Source: Microcoleus sp. FACHB-831 (lineage in GTDB: Bacteria > Cyanobacteriota > Cyanobacteriia > Cyanobacteriales > FACHB-T130). Taken from it: a DNA stretch of 64,000 bases. Each line of letters starts with the position of its first letter. Position 1 is the stretch's first letter. The DNA is taken from NCBI RefSeq assembly GCF_014695585.1, contig NZ_JACJON010000079.1, forward strand, positions 1-64,000. The letters are read 5' to 3'. The translations under genes were made by a program, and so were the position numbers. Shown piece by piece: positions 56,517-64,000 of the stretch. Under the pieces are notes generated by a model, which was not told the origin of the DNA, ran no database searches, and worked only from the letters and a program-made list of their open reading frames with translations.

Positions 56517-57344
56517 ATGCTGTTGAGTCAAACACGCGGACAGTTGATGATTATTGGCGGTGCGGAAGACAAAACGGGGGAATGCAAGATCCTGCGGGAG
56601 TTCCTTCGATGTGCTGGAGGACTGAAAGCCAGAATTGTCGTGATGACAGCCGCTATAGAACTCTCTCGCGAAGTTGCACAAAACTATATCAAAGTGTTTG
56701 AGCAGTTAGGGGTTGCATATGTTCGCATAGTTGATACTGTGTGCCGCGAAGATGCAAGCTCATCCAGTGCGCTATTAGCAATTGAAAACGCAACAGGCGT
56801 ATTTTTTACTGGAGGAAACCAAGCTAGCATCGCTAGCATAATTAAGGACACAGAGATCGATGCTGCTATTCACAAACGCTTTTCTGAAGGCATGGTAGTA
56901 GCAGGTACAAGCGCTGGAGCTGCTGTGATGCCAGACATGATGATCGTTGAAGGTGAATCGGAGACAAATCCCAGAGTTAATGTTGTGGAAATGCAGCCTG
57001 GTATGGGTTTTCTCCCAGGAGTGGTAGTGGATCAGCATTTCGCACAGTGCGGAAGATTGGGACGCTTAATTTCAGCCTTGGTTATTCAGTCAGCCGTATT
57101 GGGATTAGGCATTGATGAAAATACGGCTGTGCTTGTTGATGGTAAAGAGTTTGAAGTTATTGGGGAAGGTGCTGTTACTGTTATCGATGTGGCAGAGATT
57201 ACTCATAGCAATTTGGAGCAATTATTAAAGGATGAGGCTATGGCAATTTGCGGCGCCAAGCTACACATTCTGCCACAAGGATATCGATTTGATTTAGAAA
57301 CGCGATCGCCTATTCTTGCTAAGGTCGCTGTTCAAGCGGCTTAA
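56517..57344 (+). CDS. cphB: Cyanophycinase, copy 2
   Basis: The 275-residue protein has the same motifs as copy 1: AGTSAGAAVM, MGFLPGVVVDQHFAQCGRLGRL and GIDENTAVLV. It should be active. CAGGAGATTT gives a good ribosome site for the ATG at 56517. Tandem duplication of cphB next to cphA2 is unusual in my experience, and the copies differ enough (for example HFLQRG against HFAQCG) to have separate regulation or specificity. It ends at a second HIP1-centred terminator. Confidence 0.94.
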   Translation: MLLSQTRGQLMIIGGAEDKTGECKILREFLRCAGGLKARIVVMTAAIELSREVAQNYIKVFEQLGVAYVRIVDTVCREDASSSSALLAIENATGVFFTGGNQASIASIIKDTEIDAAIHKRFSEGMVVAGTSAGAAVMPDMMIVEGESETNPRVNVVEMQPGMGFLPGVVVDQHFAQCGRLGRLISALVIQSAVLGLGIDENTAVLVDGKEFEVIGEGAVTVIDVAEITHSNLEQLLKDEAMAICGAKLHILPQGYRFDLETRSPILAKVAVQAA

Positions 57345-57400
57345 ATGATGAGCGGGGAAAATCGCTATGGGTAAGAGGCAGATGTGGCAATGTCTGAATA

Positions 57401-57443
57401 AATGGCCGATGTGCGATCGCGATCGCACATCGGCCATTTTTTT
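57401..57443 (+). terminator. 38-bp perfect palindrome with two overlapping HIP1 sites and T7
   Basis: AATGGCCGATGTGCGATCG and its exact complement meet at 57401-57438, with GCGATCGCGATCGC at the apex. T7 follows. It is the strongest intrinsic terminator in the window. Confidence 0.9.
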
Positions 57444-57511
57444 CTAATTTGCTAAACTCGTTCATCTAAATTGATCGGATTTTATTCGATGTATTTGGCC
57501 TAGTTGGTTGA

Positions 57512-57610
57512 CTATACAAAACTTGCAGCATAATAATAAGCAAGAATAATAAACATTACACCAAGGCAAGCACTAGATAGCAGAGGAAGCCATTGTGATA
57601 TTGCTAGCAT
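57512..57610 (-). CDS. Possible 32-residue single-helix membrane peptide
   Basis: The frame reads MLAISQWLPLLSSACLGV, then MFIILAYYYAASFV: one membrane helix, in the size range of small photosynthetic subunits. No Shine-Dalgarno site precedes it and I recognise no family. It could be chance in an AT-rich spacer. Confidence 0.25.
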   Translation of the reverse strand: MLAISQWLPLLSSACLGVMFIILAYYYAASFV

Positions 57611-57881
57611 TTTTTATTGCTTTATATTTGATAAGTATTCTCTTATCTTCTCTATCTAGGCTTGCACCTAACTCTACCCTTAGCGGCATTTAATATTTTC
57701 ATAAACATCCGTCTAAAGTTAGATATAAATTAACCTATTGCTAAATGGTTATAGCATAAAAAATATTTAACAACTTATATAAAAGTGTCAAATTTGTATG
57801 ACCGCAGAGTGATGGCAAGCACACTCTTAGTAGGGAAAATGCTTTTATTCACACCGTTGATATTAGGAAATAGAAAATTTC

Positions 57882-59552
57882 ATGCCGAGTTTGATTGAAT
57901 TTAACTTATTTGCTCCTAATAATAAAGAAGCAAGATTAATTGGCTCTTTCAATCAAGGGAAAGAGATATCAATGAAAAAAGGTGAGAATGGTTATTTCCG
58001 CACTAAAGTAGAGCTGGAGGATGGCGTTTATCAATATAAATTTCGCATACAATCAAAAACCCCATCTTTAAACCCAGAGCAATGGCTAGAAGTAATAGAT
58101 CCCTACGCAACTGACGTTGATGAAACCACTAAAAATGCCATTGTACAAATCAAAAACGGAAAACGAATTGTCGATGACTATGTTTGGCAGAATGACGACA
58201 AGCCACTACCTGAAAATCATGAGTTAGTTATATATGAAATGCACGTCGCCGACTTTTCAGGTGATGAGCCGCGCGATCGCAATAAATTCAAGCACGTTAT
58301 TGAGAAATTAGATTACCTAAGCGAACTGGGTATTAACGCAATAGAGTTGATGCCAGTAAATGAATATCCAGGAAATTATAGCTGGGGCTATTTAATAAGG
58401 CATTTTTTCGCTACAGAAACTAGCTATGGTACAACCGCAGAGTTGAAACGACTAATTGACGAATGCCATGGTAGAGGCATTCGCGTTATCTTAGACGGAA
58501 TTTACAACCACTGTGAGGACAAATGCCCTTTATTGCAGATAGATCGCGATTACTGGTATTACCACGACAAACACTATCCCGACGATCCTGCTAATTATTG
58601 GGGTCCAGAGTTTAATTACGATAACTATGACGAAAAATTAGACATCAAGCCCGCTTGGAAATACATTGGCGATGTAGTGCGGTACTGGATCGAAGAATAT
58701 CATATTGATGGTATTCGCTTCGATGCCGTGCGTCAGCTTGCTAATAATGACTTTTTTTACTGGGTCGTTGAAGAAGCCAAAAAAGCTGCTGGCAACAAGC
58801 CATTTTATAACATTGCCGAACACATTCCCGACACTAGCAGCATAGTTACTCCAGAAGGGCCATTAGACGCTTGCTGGCATGAAAGTTTTCGGATTTTTGC
58901 AATAGAAAATATTACTGGGGACACCTTCAACATAGATCGGCTCAAAGAGGCGTTGGACGGCAAGCAGCAAGGCTATTCAGGTGCTACTAGCGTAATCAAT
59001 TATCTAGCCAGTCACGACCGCGATCACTTAATGGCAGAGGAACACCTCCGCACTCTCGATAAGGAACAAGCGATTAAGCGGGCAAAGTTAGGCGCTGTTT
59101 TGCTGATGACAGCAATGGGAGTGCCCATGATTTGGATGGGTGAAGAGTTTGGTGAATATACGCGCCAAACACCAAACCAGCAAAACAAACTAAATTGGTC
59201 GATATTAAAACATGAGGCGAATCGCAGTTTGTTGGAAGATTACAAAACTTTGATTGCATTACGCAAACAAACTCCTGCCCTTCAAACTGAGAATATTGAG
59301 TTTTTTCACGAAAACTCAGAAGCTAAAGTGCTGGGTTACGTTCGTTGGAACGATGAGGGTTCTCGTGTTGTAGTTGTCGCTAATTTCTCAGATAAATCTT
59401 TGATGGACTATAAAATTCCTAACTTCCCAGCTGCGGGTACTTGGCATGAATGCACGAGCAGCTATGACGTAGAATCTCGTGAGGATGGGGTAACAATTAT
59501 GTTGCCAGAATATGAAGCGGCAGTGTTCGTCTGGGTAGGCGGGAACGAATAA
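57882..59552 (+). CDS. GH13 alpha-glucan enzyme with N-terminal CBM48-like domain, paralog 2
   Basis: The 556-residue product is a clear paralog of 49746-51398, with the same CBM48-like start (MPSLIEFNLFAPNNKEARLIGSF), DGIRFDAVR (nucleophile), IAEHIP (acid) and ASHDRDH (third Asp). Catalytic residues are complete. It differs in loop sequences near the active site (SWGYLIRHFFA against SWGYNPRYFFA). The two genes bracket the cyanophycin and PEP-CTERM genes, suggesting local duplication followed by insertion or a common reserve-polymer context. Confidence 0.86.
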   Translation: MPSLIEFNLFAPNNKEARLIGSFNQGKEISMKKGENGYFRTKVELEDGVYQYKFRIQSKTPSLNPEQWLEVIDPYATDVDETTKNAIVQIKNGKRIVDDYVWQNDDKPLPENHELVIYEMHVADFSGDEPRDRNKFKHVIEKLDYLSELGINAIELMPVNEYPGNYSWGYLIRHFFATETSYGTTAELKRLIDECHGRGIRVILDGIYNHCEDKCPLLQIDRDYWYYHDKHYPDDPANYWGPEFNYDNYDEKLDIKPAWKYIGDVVRYWIEEYHIDGIRFDAVRQLANNDFFYWVVEEAKKAAGNKPFYNIAEHIPDTSSIVTPEGPLDACWHESFRIFAIENITGDTFNIDRLKEALDGKQQGYSGATSVINYLASHDRDHLMAEEHLRTLDKEQAIKRAKLGAVLLMTAMGVPMIWMGEEFGEYTRQTPNQQNKLNWSILKHEANRSLLEDYKTLIALRKQTPALQTENIEFFHENSEAKVLGYVRWNDEGSRVVVVANFSDKSLMDYKIPNFPAAGTWHECTSSYDVESREDGVTIMLPEYEAAVFVWVGGNE

Positions 59553-59772
59553 AACTAATAGCCGCATCTGGTTAATCCTATTTAGTAATAGGGAATAGGC
59601 GTCTGGAGTCCGGAAAGCCCCCACTCCCTATTTTCCATTCCCTTTTTAATGCAGACGCTTTCTGGCTGAGTCCGTGATATCCTGAGTTTTGCAACCTGCA
59701 CCCCCAGCGTTTATTAGCGATGAGGTTAGCGGTTTCTCAGTACCTTTGACTGTAGATAGCAGCATATCTGCC

Positions 59773-60345
59773 ATGTTCCCATCCCAATCTCCTGAAGAGA
59801 ATGAATATTCTAGTGCAGCATCTGTCACCCTTACGGATACAGATGGGCGCACTCTCTCGTGCTACATTGAGCATTCCTTGGAAGTAGAGGGGGAGGAATA
59901 CCTCCTCCTGCTACCCACTGACGCGCCAGTAGAAATTGTTGCCTGGGACGGGGACGAGGAGGAAGCCGAAGCTACCCTCGTCGAAGACGAGGCAGAACTT
60001 GACAAAATTTTTACTACTGCTCAAGCAGTTTTGTCAGAACAAAACCTCGCCCTCAACCGCACGGCTTTTGCTCTTACAGTTGCCGGTGACTTGCCCCCGA
60101 TTGAGGAGGATGAAATTCTTACCCTCGAAGTTGAGGATGAGGAAACCGACACTGAGCCAGAACAATTTCAACTGCTGGCTTCTTTTTACTATGAAGACCA
60201 GGAGTATTCAATTTATACTCCCCTCGACCCGCTTCTGTTCTTTGCGCGACTTAATGACCAAGGTCAACCAGAGCTACTTTCACCAGAGGAATTTAAAAAA
60301 ATACAACCGCTTTTAGAAGATAGGCTGTTTGATGAATTGGAATAG
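59773..60345 (+). CDS. DUF3727 family protein
   Basis: From ATG 59773 the product is 190 residues, very acidic, with an N-terminal domain (VTLTDTDGRTLSCYIEHSLEVEGEEYLLLLPTDAPVEI in pieces) and a repeated similar half near EEFQLLASFYYEDQEYSIYTPLDPLLFFARL. This fits the DUF3727/DUF1292-like family, which is often encoded next to mltG in cyanobacteria, as here. An in-frame leader from 59689 lacks support. The role is unknown. Confidence 0.8.
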   Translation: MFPSQSPEENEYSSAASVTLTDTDGRTLSCYIEHSLEVEGEEYLLLLPTDAPVEIVAWDGDEEEAEATLVEDEAELDKIFTTAQAVLSEQNLALNRTAFALTVAGDLPPIEEDEILTLEVEDEETDTEPEQFQLLASFYYEDQEYSIYTPLDPLLFFARLNDQGQPELLSPEEFKKIQPLLEDRLFDELE

Positions 60346-60447
60346 CCACAAAAAGTCATGCGATCGCGCGGTGGTAGATAAAATTACTATAACTAGCGCC
60401 ATCGAGCAATCCTGGCTTTTTTTAAGGGTAAGCGGTTTTTACCACAA

Positions 60448-61542
60448 GTGAAAATGAAAGCAGGCATAGGCATCTCCAAGTGGTGGTTTTATCTGGCTCT
60501 ATTGCCGATGATTCTGGGTATCTGTGCGTGGCAAGGCTGGGCTTGGTGGAGTTGGGCAAGCGCTCCGCCTGTCATGCCGGATACATCGCCGCAGGGTGGA
60601 GATAAAACAGTGCAAATCCGTATTCCGGCGGGAACGTCAGCCCAGCAAATTGGCCGAGATTTGGAAGCTGCGGGTTTAATTCGCTCTACTGATGCTTGGA
60701 GGCTGTGGTCTTATTGGCTGATGTGGCGCAATCAGCCAGGGGGCTTTAAAGCCGGAACTTATAAACTGTCTCCGACTCAGCCGCTAAGTGCGATCGCTAG
60801 CAAAATTTGGACTGGCGACGTGATGCAACTTAGCTTCACCATTCCCGAAGGCTGGTCTTTACAGCAAATGGCTACTTATTTTGAATCTTTGGGTTTTTTT
60901 AAGGCGCAGGATTTTCTTGCTGCTGCTAGCCAAATTCCTAAAGATAAATACCCCTGGTTGCCCGCAGATTTACCTTTTTTGGAAGGATTTTTGTATCCAG
61001 ATACTTACCAGTTGGCCAGCGATCGCATTAGTCCCCAACAAGTTATCAACCTAATGCTAGATAATTTTGAACAGAAGGCTCTGCCTATCTATCAAAAAGG
61101 CCAGAACAGTACCACATTGAACCTCGTTCAATGGGTAACTCTGGCGAGCATTGTGGAAAAAGAAGCTGTGAAACCCGAAGAACGCCCCCGCATTGCAGGC
61201 GTTTTCACAAAAAGGCTGCGTCAAGGCATGAAACTTGGATCCGATCCAACTGTTGAGTATGGATTGGGCTTTCGGCAAACAGCAGATCAGCCCTTGACTT
61301 TTGCCCAAGTAAAAACAGCCTCTCCCTACAACACTTATCTCAACCCAGGATTACCACCCACCCCTATTGCTAGCCCTGGATTGGCAAGTTTAAGAGCCAC
61401 GCTTTATCCTGAAAATACAGACTTCCTCTTTTTCGTGGCTCGGTACGATGGCAGTCACGTTTTCAGTCGCACGCTACAAGCACACGAAGCCGCTACAAGA
61501 GCCATTCGCCAACAACAGTCACAGAAGCGAAAGGCGTCTTAA
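60448..61542 (+). CDS. mltG: Endolytic murein transglycosylase MltG
   Basis: The 364-residue protein has one N-terminal membrane helix (about 10-30) and the YceG-like domain: IPAGTSAQQIGRDLEAAGLI, a LysM-like segment FTIPEGWSLQQMATYF, the catalytic Glu in ASIVEKEAVKPEERPRIAGVF, and SPYNTYLNPGLPPTPIASPG. It cuts nascent peptidoglycan to set strand length. GTG 60448 and ATG 60454 are both possible starts. Confidence 0.94.
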   Translation: MKMKAGIGISKWWFYLALLPMILGICAWQGWAWWSWASAPPVMPDTSPQGGDKTVQIRIPAGTSAQQIGRDLEAAGLIRSTDAWRLWSYWLMWRNQPGGFKAGTYKLSPTQPLSAIASKIWTGDVMQLSFTIPEGWSLQQMATYFESLGFFKAQDFLAAASQIPKDKYPWLPADLPFLEGFLYPDTYQLASDRISPQQVINLMLDNFEQKALPIYQKGQNSTTLNLVQWVTLASIVEKEAVKPEERPRIAGVFTKRLRQGMKLGSDPTVEYGLGFRQTADQPLTFAQVKTASPYNTYLNPGLPPTPIASPGLASLRATLYPENTDFLFFVARYDGSHVFSRTLQAHEAATRAIRQQQSQKRKAS

Positions 61543-61576
61543 AGGCAACTGACTTTAAGCAGAATGGATAATGGGT

Positions 61577-61647
61577 AATGGGGAATCCCGATGATAGATT
61601 TTTGATTGGGGCAAAATCTATAATCTGAAATCGAGGAATTCCCCATT
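61577..61647. repeat. AATGGGGAAT inverted repeat before the YqeG gene
   Basis: AATGGGGAAT (61577-61586) and ATTCCCCATT (61638-61647) flank an AT-rich loop with GATTTTTGATTGGGGC. It is the same style of spacer repeat as at 24583-24743. Confidence 0.55.
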
Positions 61648-61675
61648 GTCCCTTAAAAATAACAATTAAGAATTA

Positions 61676-62209
61676 ATGACAATGTGGGCGGCAAACTTCC
61701 TGACTCCTAATTTAATTTTAGGAGACTCAATTCTAACTCTGACACCCGATATTTTACAGCAGCATAATCTCAAAGGTCTGGTGTTGGATGTTGATGAAAC
61801 CCTTGTACCTATCACAGCAGCCCAAGCTTCTGAAGAACTTTTGCTGTGGGTAGAGCAAATTAGACAGGTGGCAGAGGTGTCCCTCGTGAGTAATAATCTG
61901 AGTGCAACTCGGATTGGTAGCATCGCCTATGCCTTGAATGTCCCTTATATTCTTGGCGCTGCCAAGCCTTCGCGCCGGAAGTTACGGCAGGCTGCCACTG
62001 CTATGAATCTGCCCATCGAACAGATAGCAATGGTGGGCGATCGCTTGTTTACTGATGTTTTAGCAGGCAATCGGCTGGGAATGTTTACTATTCTTGTTGA
62101 GCCTATGGTAGATCCTTCGTTTGCCGTCCGTTCCCACCCAGTAAGGGATTTTGAAGTTTGGCTATCTCAATTTTTGGGCGTTTCTTTAGGGCAAAGCAAT
62201 AAAACTTAA
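61676..62209 (+). CDS. YqeG family HAD-type phosphatase
   Basis: The 177-residue HAD protein has motif I LVLDVDETLVP, Ser of motif II in SLVSNNLS, Lys in AAKPSRRKL and motif IV MVGDRLFTDVLAGN, and lacks a large cap. The order is that of YqeG/PGP-like IIIA phosphatases, found across cyanobacteria. Relatives include phosphatidylglycerophosphate phosphatases, so a role in phosphatidylglycerol synthesis is possible but not shown. Confidence 0.88.
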   Translation: MTMWAANFLTPNLILGDSILTLTPDILQQHNLKGLVLDVDETLVPITAAQASEELLLWVEQIRQVAEVSLVSNNLSATRIGSIAYALNVPYILGAAKPSRRKLRQAATAMNLPIEQIAMVGDRLFTDVLAGNRLGMFTILVEPMVDPSFAVRSHPVRDFEVWLSQFLGVSLGQSNKT

Positions 62210-62965
62210 ACAACGGTGACAAGTATTAAAAAATTGAATATAAAATTTGCCAGGGCAAATTTGTAAAGAGAAAAATAAGACATAAATTATGATAAATAAT
62301 AAAGCTAGCTAGGCATCGGTGGGCTTATAAAAAAATAGCTGTTAAAATTGTCCCAAAAGGCTATGATGCGGGCGGGATAAGTTAGTGCGATCGCTGAAGC
62401 TAGGGTTAACTAGATAGAATAAACCGCAGGGTGATGGCTTACTTGCGGATAATATCTCTCTATACACATCAAGATACTACGCTTGCAACCATTTTTAGCC
62501 CTCTGGATTATTAATAAAGTGCTAGAAAGTATGAGGGTTAATCTCTTGAGAGTCACAGCGAACTGGAAGCAAAATATATTGATATTGCTGTTTTAGTAAT
62601 TTTCCCTAATTTAAGAAAAATAGCGCCTTCACGATGCTGCAAAAGACACAGCATAGCTAAGTCTTAATTCAATAAATTTGTTTATTGCAAATTTTCTCCA
62701 GCACAATATATACAGCTTCTAAGAATAAGTATTGCTGGATACAGATTTCAGCCAAATTTAGAGAAACTTTATAAGTCAGTTCGGCAGGAGAAAATATAAA
62801 GAAAATATTTATTACAAAAATGCTACGGCTAAAGGCGATCGCGCCGCCCACAAACTCTTGATTCTGTCATAATGCCCATATGTATACGATATATACCAAG
62901 GGTTTGTGAAACAAGGTAAAAATTTTATTCAGACTTTACCTAAATTTCATGGTTAGAGCGCAAAG
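62210..62965 (+). other. Long AT-rich intergenic region before the response regulator gene
   Basis: 756 bases with no convincing gene on either strand, one or two HIP1 octamers (near 62389 and 62838) and no long inverted repeat. Short minus-strand frames near 62669-62851 lack a ribosome site. It could hide a small RNA or only a long leader for the downstream two-gene operon. Confidence 0.45.
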
Positions 62966-63418
62966 ATGTTAGAAAATACAATCAATATATTGGTAAGCGG
63001 CAATCCTGAACAAGAAGCATCAAAATTGCGTAGCTTTAAAAGGAATGAGATATCAAAAGAAGTTAGGGTGGCTCGCGAGGGAGTAGAAGCGCTAGATTAT
63101 TTATTTACAATGGGAGCTTATAGCACTAGCGATCGCAGCCTCATGCCACAACTTATAGTATCAGACCTAAAACTGCCTAAAATCGATGGAGTGCAAGTAT
63201 TGCGCTGCCTCAGAGACAGCGATCGCGCAAAACCACTCCCCCTAGCAATCCTCACCTCATCTTTTGAGGAGCTAAAACCCAACGATACCTACAACTCAGG
63301 CTGCAACAGTTATATAGGTAAAAAAGTATATTTCATTGAATTAAATGAAACTGTCAATAACCTGGGTCTGTACTGGCTGAATTTAAACCAACAGCCATCT
63401 AAAACAAGGAGAAATTAG
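62966..63418 (+). CDS. Response regulator with degenerate acidic pocket (Rcp1-like)
   Basis: The 150-residue single-domain receiver keeps the phospho-accepting Asp in LIVSDLKLPKIDG, Thr/Ser in AILTSS and Lys in SYIGKKV. The expected acidic pair at the first strand (VEDNPxD) reads ILVSGNPEQEA, lacking both acids, so Mg binding and phosphorylation may be weak or absent. It resembles the CheY-like partners of cyanobacterial phytochromes. The stop codon abuts the next gene's ATG, which indicates one operon. Confidence 0.85.
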   Translation: MLENTINILVSGNPEQEASKLRSFKRNEISKEVRVAREGVEALDYLFTMGAYSTSDRSLMPQLIVSDLKLPKIDGVQVLRCLRDSDRAKPLPLAILTSSFEELKPNDTYNSGCNSYIGKKVYFIELNETVNNLGLYWLNLNQQPSKTRRN

Positions 63419-64000
63419 ATGCGTATACCGCTGCGGTTATTATTAGTCGAAGACTCAGAAGACGATGCAATGTTGCTCACCCGCGAACTGCGACGCGGCA
63501 ACTACGATCCTGTCTACGAACGTGTAGACACAGCTGCTGCTATGAGCGAGGCGCTCGATCGCGAACAATGGGAAATCGTTATTGCTGATTACGCTATGCC
63601 TCAGTTTAGCGGCATTTCAGCCTTACAAGTATTGCAACAAAAGCAACTTGACCTGCCGTTCATTATCGTCTCAGGGACTATTGGCGAAGATGTAGCCGTA
63701 GGAGCAATGAAAGCAGGCGCTCACGACTACATGAATAAAGACAATTTGGCGCGGCTAGTCCCTGCTGTAGAACGGGAGTTACGCGAGGCAAAAGTCAGGC
63801 AAGAGCGTATTGTAGCTCAAGAGCAAATTAGAGAACAAGCAGCCTTACTAGATGTTGCCCAAGATGCGATTATTGTCCAAGACTTAGAAGACCGCATCTG
63901 CTTTTGGAATAAAAGCGCCGAACGCTTGTATGGTTGGACATCTCAGGAAGTAATAGGGAAAAAAGCTGCGGAACTGCTATTTGCCGATCCTACAGCCACA
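63419..64000 (+). CDS. Response regulator-PAS sensor protein (5' part, cut by window end)
   Basis: ATG at 63419 directly follows the previous stop, and AAGGAG at 63406-63411 gives a good ribosome site. The visible 194 residues hold a complete receiver (LLVEDSEDDA acidic pair, Asp in VIADYAMPQFSG, Thr in SGTIGED, Lys in YMNKDNL), then a coiled linker and the start of a PAS domain (AQDAIIVQDLEDRICFWNKSAERLYGW). The order is typical of hybrid histidine kinases of the receiver-PAS-kinase type, but the kinase part lies beyond the window. Confidence 0.9.
   Translation, partial: MRIPLRLLLVEDSEDDAMLLTRELRRGNYDPVYERVDTAAAMSEALDREQWEIVIADYAMPQFSGISALQVLQQKQLDLPFIIVSGTIGEDVAVGAMKAGAHDYMNKDNLARLVPAVERELREAKVRQERIVAQEQIREQAALLDVAQDAIIVQDLEDRICFWNKSAERLYGWTSQEVIGKKAAELLFADPTAT

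Larger units (their letters stand above)
57345..57881 (+). other. Intergenic region between cyanophycinase 2 and the second GH13 gene
   Basis: 537 bases. The left part holds the strong terminator 57401-57443. A possible 32-residue minus-strand membrane peptide lies at 57512-57610. The right part (57600-57880) is AT-rich with no gene and should contain the GH13 promoter. Confidence 0.5.

Noticed and set aside
62669-62851. 60-codon minus-strand frame in the long spacer
   Set aside because: AT-rich hydrophobic chance frame without ribosome site or family resemblance.

Overview
The window is cyanobacterial chromosome. Evidence: genes for photosystem II cytochrome c-550 (psbV), plastocyanin (petE), cytochrome c6 (petJ), Ycf23 and a Ycf66-like N-terminus; a CphA2-type cyanophycin synthetase with two cyanophycinases; a PEP-CTERM protein; cyanobacterial TPR-CHAT, DUF1574 and PATAN (DUF4388) proteins; and very frequent copies of the HIP1 octamer GCGATCGC. 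A CphA2-type enzyme and the many AT-rich palindromic repeats suggest a larger-genome, possibly N2-fixing filamentous or colonial species. Genus cannot be read from the sequence. No rRNA, tRNA, CRISPR array, prophage or intact insertion sequence was recognised.

Layout. 0.1-8.1 kb (minus): DUF1574/SGNH-like protein, MBOAT acyltransferase and a PlsY-like/PEP-synthase-like fusion, a likely envelope acylation operon. 8.3-12 kb (plus): a small exported protein and ppc. 12-18.2 kb (minus): beta-helix protein, TPR-CHAT protein, Uma2 nuclease, lipoprotein. 18.3-25.6 kb: membrane protein, a secreted duplicated-domain protein, Ser/Thr kinase, ycf23, a DegT aminotransferase and a FetB-like permease. 25.6-28.9 kb: remnant of an Uma2 gene, a large membrane-anchored helical-repeat protein, and an SDR. 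29-31.3 kb: a divergent SucC/SucD-like pair. 31.4-39.2 kb (minus): an ABC ATPase followed by four paralogous permeases. 39.6-44.7 kb (plus): PATAN protein, leuB, pilD, accD. 44.8-46.8 kb: psbV, petE, petJ. 46.9-49.4 kb: rhomboid protease, sucrose-phosphate phosphatase, ruvA. 49.7-59.6 kb: a reserve-polymer neighbourhood with two GH13 paralogs flanking cphA2 and two cyanophycinases. 59.7-62.2 kb: DUF3727, mltG, YqeG phosphatase. 62.9-64 kb: a response regulator and the start of a response-regulator/PAS sensor protein cut by the window end.

Most notable: (i) the cphA2/cphB/cphB locus between two GH13 genes; (ii) the SucCD-like pair that has lost the catalytic His and its partner Glu; (iii) one ATPase serving four tandem permeases, with a CRP-like site upstream; (iv) a PlsY-like/PPDK-like fusion with degenerate PlsY motifs and an intergenic repeat translated in frame; (v) a repeated domain shared by the DUF1574 protein and an unrelated 609-residue protein; (vi) a CHAT domain split by two membrane helices; (vii) perfect terminator palindromes with HIP1 at their centre. 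Gene starts were moved inward where a signal peptide, Shine-Dalgarno site or family N-terminus supported it.
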